From contig JANWID010000352.1 in assembly GCA_025450095.1 (NCBI GenBank), positions 1 through 10,232 on the forward strand: a stretch of DNA of 10,232 bases. Reading direction: 5' to 3'. The notes beneath the pieces are model-generated. The model was not told the origin of the DNA. It ran no database searches and saw nothing but the letters and a program-made list of their open reading frames with translations. The stretch is from Bacteroidia bacterium (GTDB taxonomy: Bacteria; Bacteroidota; Bacteroidia; AKYH767-A; OLB10). Numbering within the stretch: position 1 is the first letter of the stretch; each line of letters starts with the position of its first letter. Made by a program: the position numbers and the translations under genes. Positions 6,368-10,232 of this stretch are shown one piece after another.

Positions 6368-7090
6368 ATGAATTTCAAATCTCTCTTTCTTCCGCATCGC
6401 ATTCCAGATCCCGGCAAACGGTTGGTATTGCTATTATTATTAACTACAATAATTGCTTCAGGCCTGGTCATATTAAGAGTTTACCTCACTTTACACATGA
6501 CCTACCTGTTCCTGTTATGGAATTTGTTCCTGGCGTGGATTCCGTTTTTTATTTCACGGTATATGAAATATTCCAATACTTCGCAACGAAAATGGTACCT
6601 GAACCTTTTATTGTTTGGAACATGGCTGCTTTTTTTTCCAAATGCACCATACATCCTAACCGATCTTGTACATCTCAAACAGCGAAGCGATATGCCTTAC
6701 TGGTATGATATGATGATTCTATTATTTTTCTGCTTTAATAGTTTGTTCCTGGGTATCGCGTCTATGATACATATGAAACGTGTTATTAATAAATTTTTCC
6801 GCAACAGCATAAGTCATATAATCATTTTACTGATTCTTACAATGACAAGCCTTGGTGTTTATATTGGAAGGTTTGAAAGATATAACAGCTGGGATGTATT
6901 TACTGATCCTGTAAATCTATTTCGTGATGTTTATGGACTATTACTTAATGCGGGAGAAGATTTACGGTTCCTTTATATGTTTATTTCACTTTCAATATTG
7001 TTAATAATAAATTATTTTACTGTCATGTATTTAGTCCTCGAAATGAATCAAAAAGAGATTTCAAATGAAACGAAGGCAAACAACAATTAA
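6368..7090 (+). CDS. DUF1361 family membrane protein
   Basis: This 240-residue protein has about six predicted membrane helices (18-40, 45-64, 77-91, 113-134, 150-168, 202-222). The blocks typical of DUF1361 are present: WNLFLAWIPF at 51-60, LFFPNAPYILTDLVHL at 88-103, and GVYIGRFERYNSWD at 163-176. The family's biochemical role is not known. The C-terminal tail (SNETKANNN) overlaps the start of the DgkA-like gene by 26 nt. The coding sequence is visibly AT-rich, for example about 18% G+C by hand count in 6961-7020, whereas the 4510-5139 gene reaches about 47% in 4561-4620. Hydrophobic Ile/Leu/Phe coding by ATT/TTA/TTT explains part of that. Confidence 0.9.
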   Translation: MNFKSLFLPHRIPDPGKRLVLLLLLTTIIASGLVILRVYLTLHMTYLFLLWNLFLAWIPFFISRYMKYSNTSQRKWYLNLLLFGTWLLFFPNAPYILTDLVHLKQRSDMPYWYDMMILLFFCFNSLFLGIASMIHMKRVINKFFRNSISHIIILLILTMTSLGVYIGRFERYNSWDVFTDPVNLFRDVYGLLLNAGEDLRFLYMFISLSILLIINYFTVMYLVLEMNQKEISNETKANNN

Positions 7091-7433
7091 TGCATTTGCG
7101 GATGCATTTAACGGTCTGTGTGAATCGTTCCTTACCCAGTTAAATTTCAGGATCCACGTTTTTGCAGCAGTCATTTCCGTAGTTCTTGGAATTTGGTTAC
7201 ATATAAGCGTTACTGAATGGGCCATTTTGGTGTTAACAATAGCTATGGTGATAGTTAGCGAACAAATCAATACAGCGCTCGAATACCTGGTTGATTTTAT
7301 TTCACCTGAATATCATATTATGGCCGGCAAAATAAAAGACATAGCTGCAGGAGCGGTATTACTGACAGCCATTGCAGCATTGGTAACCGGCATGATCATA
7401 TTTCTTCCCAGGATATGGGCAATAATTCAGTAA
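7065..7433 (+). CDS. dgkA: Diacylglycerol/undecaprenol kinase family protein
   Basis: This 122-residue inner-membrane lipid kinase has the trimeric DgkA fold: an amphipathic N-terminus (INAFADAFNGLCESFLTQLNFRIH) and three helices at about 32-48, 50-66 and 95-115. The active-site pattern EQINTALE (66-73) gives Glu66 and Glu73 with the same 7-residue spacing as Glu69/Glu76 of E. coli DgkA; GKIKDIAAGAVLL (88-100) gives Lys91-Asp92, matching Lys94-Asp95. The enzyme phosphorylates either diacylglycerol (lipid recycling) or undecaprenol (cell-wall carrier supply). Sequence alone cannot decide; outside Proteobacteria, undecaprenol is often the substrate. The start lies inside the DUF1361 gene (26-nt overlap), which suggests coupled translation. 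The 3' end overlaps guaD on the other strand by 7 nt. Confidence 0.93.
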   Translation: MKRRQTTINAFADAFNGLCESFLTQLNFRIHVFAAVISVVLGIWLHISVTEWAILVLTIAMVIVSEQINTALEYLVDFISPEYHIMAGKIKDIAAGAVLLTAIAALVTGMIIFLPRIWAIIQ

Positions 7434-7897
7434 ACTTTTTTATCCGGATTTTTCTTCCAGGTTTCAAAAATAGCTTGTGCTTCAGAAAGGGGAATTAACT
7501 CCATGGGAATACGGCGTTCTCCGGATGGTAAAATCATTTCATGATATATGAAAGCATCGTCAAATCCTGCATCTGCAGCATCCATTTTAGTGCTTGCAAA
7601 ATAAACCCGGTCCGGGCGTGACCAGTAAATTGCACCAAGACACATAGGACAAGGTTCGCAACTCGCATACAGTATGCAGCCATCCAGCTGAAACGAATTC
7701 AATTTTTTACAGGCATTTCGTATAGCCACAACTTCCGCATGGGCTGTGGGATCGTTTGTTGAAGCAACACGATTACTACCTTCTCCTACAATGATACCAT
7801 CTTTAACAATGACGCATCCAAAAGGTCCGTTAAGTCCTGTTGCAGCACCTTCACGGGATAATGCAATAGCCCTGAGGAGGAAATCGTGATGCGTCAT
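7427..7897 (-). CDS. guaD: Guanine deaminase (cytidine-deaminase fold)
   Basis: This 156-residue enzyme should convert guanine to xanthine and ammonia in purine salvage or catabolism. The zinc site is present: HAE at 53-55 (His53 ligand, Glu55 proton shuttle) and PCPMC at 82-86 (Cys83 and Cys86). It matches the B. subtilis GuaD pattern rather than tRNA adenosine deaminase TadA: identical length, GPFG near residue 24, GFDDAFIY with Asp114, and a C-terminal KKVY with Tyr156. Asp114 and Tyr156 are described as substrate-contacting residues of the domain-swapped B. subtilis enzyme. It follows osmC by 11 nt on the same strand, so the two are probably one transcript. Its last codons overlap dgkA tail to tail. 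Confidence 0.93.
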   Translation of the reverse strand: MTHHDFLLRAIALSREGAATGLNGPFGCVIVKDGIIVGEGSNRVASTNDPTAHAEVVAIRNACKKLNSFQLDGCILYASCEPCPMCLGAIYWSRPDRVYFASTKMDAADAGFDDAFIYHEMILPSGERRIPMELIPLSEAQAIFETWKKNPDKKVY

Positions 7898-7908
7898 CCG
7901 AATGAAAA

Positions 7909-8319
7909 CTACCCGTTATAATTAAAGACTACGTCTTGTCGGATATCCGGATGCAGACTCAAAGCAACCGGACAGGTTAAAGCAGCATGCTCAATAATTC
8001 TTCGTTGGTTCTCCGGGTAATTCGTTCCCGGAAAATCCATTTTCACTTCTATGGCTGCCACGCGACGAGGATTTTCCGCCATAATTTTATTAATACTCAA
8101 ACGGGTACCATCGATGGAAAAGCCATGATTACGGGCAGCTATTCCTACGAGTGTAAGCATGCAACTCCCCAGGGAAGCAGCCAATAGATCGGTTGGCGAA
8201 AACGCTTCACCTTTTCCATGATTATCGACGGGAGCATCTGTATAAATCACAGTGCCTGATTTAACATGTTCGGCTTCCGTCCGGAGTTCTTTGGTATAGA
8301 TTGTCTTAACTGTTGGCAT
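7909..8319 (-). CDS. OsmC family peroxide-reducing protein
   Basis: This 136-residue OsmC/Ohr-fold protein is cytoplasmic and expected to reduce organic hydroperoxides as a dimer. The two redox cysteines are in the usual contexts: SLGSCMLTLVG (Cys53) and ALTCPVALSLHP (Cys116). Glu38 precedes the conserved SPTDLLAASL. The form with LHPDI after the second Cys is nearer the YhfA/OsmC-like subgroup than classical Ohr, so the substrate is uncertain. It is the first gene of an osmC-guaD pair. A perfect TAAATTTG box on its strand lies only 4 nt before the ATG, implying a leaderless or almost leaderless message if that box is used. Confidence 0.93.
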   Translation of the reverse strand: MPTVKTIYTKELRTEAEHVKSGTVIYTDAPVDNHGKGEAFSPTDLLAASLGSCMLTLVGIAARNHGFSIDGTRLSINKIMAENPRRVAAIEVKMDFPGTNYPENQRRIIEHAALTCPVALSLHPDIRQDVVFNYNG

Positions 8320-8323
8320 GCGT

Positions 8324-8331
8324 CAAATTTA
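8324..8331 (-). promoter_or_regulatory. -7 box for the osmC-guaD operon
   Basis: On the reverse strand TAAATTTG, a perfect TAnnTTTG, is separated from the osmC ATG (8319-8317) by four bases. No TTG lies at the usual 17-23 nt upstream, so support rests on the -7 box and its position. Confidence 0.4.
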
Positions 8332-8366
8332 CAATAAAATGATCCTTTTTGCATTCTATAATTTTG

Positions 8367-8374
8367 TACCTTTG
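8367..8374 (+). promoter_or_regulatory. -7 box for the exported-protein gene at 8385
   Basis: TACCTTTG is a perfect TAnnTTTG and lies 10 nt before the ATG at 8385, predicting a leader of only a few bases. The nearest upstream TTTG (8348-8351) is 15 nt away, shorter than usual for a -33 element. The box sits back to back with the osmC promoter in a 65-nt divergent gap. Confidence 0.5.
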
Positions 8375-8384
8375 ATAGTTCATC

Positions 8385-9134
8385 ATGAAGTGTTATTTTC
8401 TTACGGCAGTTTTTTGTGCAATAGCACTTTTTGCTACTGCGCAGACTAACCCTTTTGAATATGAGGAGGAAAAGCCTCCCCTGATGAAAAATGAATTCAC
8501 TTTTGGGCTAAATATTCATTCCGCAGGCTGGGGAATAAATGCCAGGCGAAGTAAAAATTTAACAGTCGATAAAAAGCGGTTACTGGAGTTGGAAATTGTG
8601 AATATGAAACATCCAAAGGAAGTTCGCTCTGTTAATCCCTATTACGATAATGCAAAATCTTTCTTTTACGGAAAGCTTAATACAATGACAGTGATTCGGA
8701 CTGCGATTGGTCGTCAGAAGGTTCTTTTTAGTAAAGCAGAAAAAGGAGGTGTGGAAGTCAGGCTCCATTATTCTGCTGGTTTTTCACTAGCTCTGGCTAA
8801 ACCTGTTTACCTGAATATCCTCTATGATACAGTTAACGAGAACGAAAAAATCGTAGTGGTGGAAAAGTATAACCCGGACCAACATGACCCCGATGAAATT
8901 TATGGACGTGCTTCCTTCATTGAAGGTATGAATGAAATAAAACCATACCCTGGTGCCTATGGGAAATTGGGACTGGCATTTGAATACGGGAGCTATTCCA
9001 CTGATATAAAATGCCTGGAAGCAGGAGTGACATTTGATGGATATGGCAAAAAAGTTCCTATAATGGCTAACACAGATAACAACCAATTTTTTATCAACTT
9101 ATACCTCAACCTCCTATTCGGAAGAAAGTGGTAA
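8385..9134 (+). CDS. Exported protein of unknown function, Bacteroidota-type
   Basis: This 249-residue protein has a clear signal peptide ([20 protein letters not shown]) with predicted cleavage after ATAQ, leaving [11 protein letters not shown] at the mature N-terminus. The mature part has alternating amphipathic beta-like segments ([65 protein letters not shown]) and ends close to an aromatic residue. This suggests a small outer-membrane barrel of 8-10 strands, although no named family is recognised. [18 protein letters not shown] and FFYGKLNT (around residues 75-105) look like the conserved core, and I recall similar unannotated Bacteroidota proteins. It lies 22 nt upstream of lipA on the same strand, and its stop overlaps a -7 box for lipA. 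Confidence 0.85.
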   Translation: MKCYFLTAVFCAIALFATAQTNPFEYEEEKPPLMKNEFTFGLNIHSAGWGINARRSKNLTVDKKRLLELEIVNMKHPKEVRSVNPYYDNAKSFFYGKLNTMTVIRTAIGRQKVLFSKAEKGGVEVRLHYSAGFSLALAKPVYLNILYDTVNENEKIVVVEKYNPDQHDPDEIYGRASFIEGMNEIKPYPGAYGKLGLAFEYGSYSTDIKCLEAGVTFDGYGKKVPIMANTDNNQFFINLYLNLLFGRKW

Positions 9135-9139
9135 TTTTG
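9132..9139 (+). promoter_or_regulatory. Possible -7 box for lipA
   Basis: TAATTTTG matches TAnnTTTG and overlaps the stop codon (TAA, 9132-9134) of the upstream gene, 17 nt before the lipA ATG. No TTG is found at the expected distance upstream, so lipA may also be read through from 8367. Confidence 0.35.
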
Positions 9140-9156
9140 ACCCTTGTTTTCAATTT

Positions 9157-10029
9157 ATGCCCGAAAATACACCTGAAGTAAACGAGACCAGGGTTCGAAA
9201 ACCGGATTGGTTGCGTGTAAAATTGCCGGTTGGGGAGGAATACCGGAAAGTCCGAAGTCTTGTCAGCGATAATAAGCTTCACACCATCTGCGAAAGCGGA
9301 AATTGCCCGAATATGGGAGAATGCTGGGGTGCAGGTACTGCAACATTTATGATTTTAGGGAATGTTTGTACCCGTTCATGTGGATTTTGTGCCGTAGCGA
9401 CAGGTCGCCCTTCCTCGGTTGATCTGGAGGAACCATTGCGTGTGGCAAATTCAGTGAAGCTGATGAAAATAAAACACTGTGTAATAACTTCTGTTGACAG
9501 AGATGATCTGAAGGATGGAGGAGCACAGATTTGGGTTGAAACAATTCGTGCCATAAGGATGTTGTCGCCGGGAACAACAATGGAAACACTGATTCCCGAT
9601 TTCCAGGGCAAAATGGATAACCTTCAGATGGTGATAGACGAAAAGCCGGAAGTAATTTCCCATAATCTTGAAACCGTGCGTCGGCTTACCAGGGAAGTCA
9701 GGGTTCAGGCAAAATATGACAGGAGCCTTGAAGTGTTGAAAAAAATTTCGAGCCAGGGCGTGAAAACAAAATCCGGAATAATGTTAGGATTGGGTGAAAC
9801 ACGAGATGAAATCCTGGAATCACTTGAAGATTTACGAAACGCAGGAGTTTCTATTGTAACCCTTGGTCAATACCTTCAGCCTACAAAAAAGCATTTGCCG
9901 GTTGATGAATTTATCCATCCCGATGTATTTGCTGAATTGAAAGAAACCGGAATGAAAATGGGCTTCAGGTATATTGAAAGTGGTCCGTTAGTTCGTTCTT
10001 CATATCATGCTGAACGCCATATTTTCTAA
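9157..10029 (+). CDS. lipA: Lipoyl synthase
   Basis: This 290-residue radical-SAM enzyme inserts two sulfur atoms into octanoyl groups on the lipoyl domains of pyruvate and 2-oxoglutarate dehydrogenases and the glycine cleavage H protein. Both iron-sulfur sites are complete: the auxiliary cluster CX4CX5C (Cys45, Cys50, Cys56 in [12 protein letters not shown]) and the radical-SAM CX3CX2C (Cys71, Cys75, Cys78 in CTRSCGFC). The C-terminal RSSYHAERH (280-288) supplies the conserved serine that ligates the auxiliary cluster. Length is as usual for the family. It lies between an exported unknown protein and a GAPDH gene; no lipB is visible in the window. The start follows the upstream stop by 22 nt. 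Confidence 0.98.
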   Translation: MPENTPEVNETRVRKPDWLRVKLPVGEEYRKVRSLVSDNKLHTICESGNCPNMGECWGAGTATFMILGNVCTRSCGFCAVATGRPSSVDLEEPLRVANSVKLMKIKHCVITSVDRDDLKDGGAQIWVETIRAIRMLSPGTTMETLIPDFQGKMDNLQMVIDEKPEVISHNLETVRRLTREVRVQAKYDRSLEVLKKISSQGVKTKSGIMLGLGETRDEILESLEDLRNAGVSIVTLGQYLQPTKKHLPVDEFIHPDVFAELKETGMKMGFRYIESGPLVRSSYHAERHIF

Positions 10030-10044
10030 AAGAAACAGGAATAG

Positions 10045-10232
<188 letters not shown>

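Noticed and set aside
6368..7090. Recent horizontal transfer of the AT-rich DUF1361 gene
   Set aside because: The low G+C largely follows from the Ile, Leu, Phe and Tyr content of a membrane protein, and the gene overlaps dgkA as in a settled operon.
7427..7897. tRNA adenosine deaminase (TadA) as identity of the deaminase
   Set aside because: The length of 156, GFDD with Asp114 and the C-terminal Tyr156 match B. subtilis-type guanine deaminase, whereas TadA has a different C-terminal half.
9279..9663. Several minus-strand ORFs opposite lipA
   Set aside because: They lie opposite a gene with all six cluster cysteines and show no motif; antisense open frames are expected from the codon use.

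Overview
The window looks like chromosomal DNA of a member of the Bacteroidota, probably a free-living or environmental lineage. Evidence: start regions lack Shine-Dalgarno sequences; several start regions instead carry the Bacteroidota -7 box TAnnTTTG, two of them with a -33 TTG at 20-nt spacing; signal peptides end in AxAQ or lipoboxes; and the families present (Omp85 barrel, HTH_34 regulator, DUF1361, OsmC, B. subtilis-type guanine deaminase) fit. There is no sign of phage, IS elements, CRISPR or RNA genes. I cannot name a species.

Region 1 (1-4030, minus strand) is a probable operon read right to left: ung (uracil-DNA glycosylase), a POTRA/Omp85 (TamA-like) outer-membrane protein, rmuC, and the start of a lipoprotein that runs off the left edge. 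The genes are tightly packed, with an ATGA overlap between rmuC and the lipoprotein.

Region 2 (4031-5583) starts with a divergent intergenic region holding a well-formed promoter, a 43-residue lipoprotein and a terminator-like hairpin. It continues with a two-gene unit: a six-helix membrane protein overlapped (ATGA) by a 97-residue winged-helix (HTH_34) regulator. A palindrome, CTTTG-N5-CAAAG, lies on the -7 box of this unit. A second copy, inside a 27-nt block that matches at 26 positions, lies directly after the regulator and before the next gene. This is the best candidate for an uncharacterised system: a small regulator/membrane-protein circuit with two operators.

Region 3 (5584-7433, plus strand) holds three inner-membrane proteins: a conserved unknown, a DUF1361 protein and a DgkA-type lipid kinase that overlaps the DUF1361 gene by 26 nt. 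They may be expressed from the second palindrome-containing promoter.

Region 4 (7427-8319, minus strand) is an osmC-guaD pair that converges on dgkA with a 7-nt overlap of coding ends. Region 5 (8385-10232, plus strand) contains an exported Bacteroidota-type protein of unknown function, lipA (lipoyl synthase) and the first 54 codons of a GAPDH gene cut by the right edge. Most identities are ordinary housekeeping or envelope functions.
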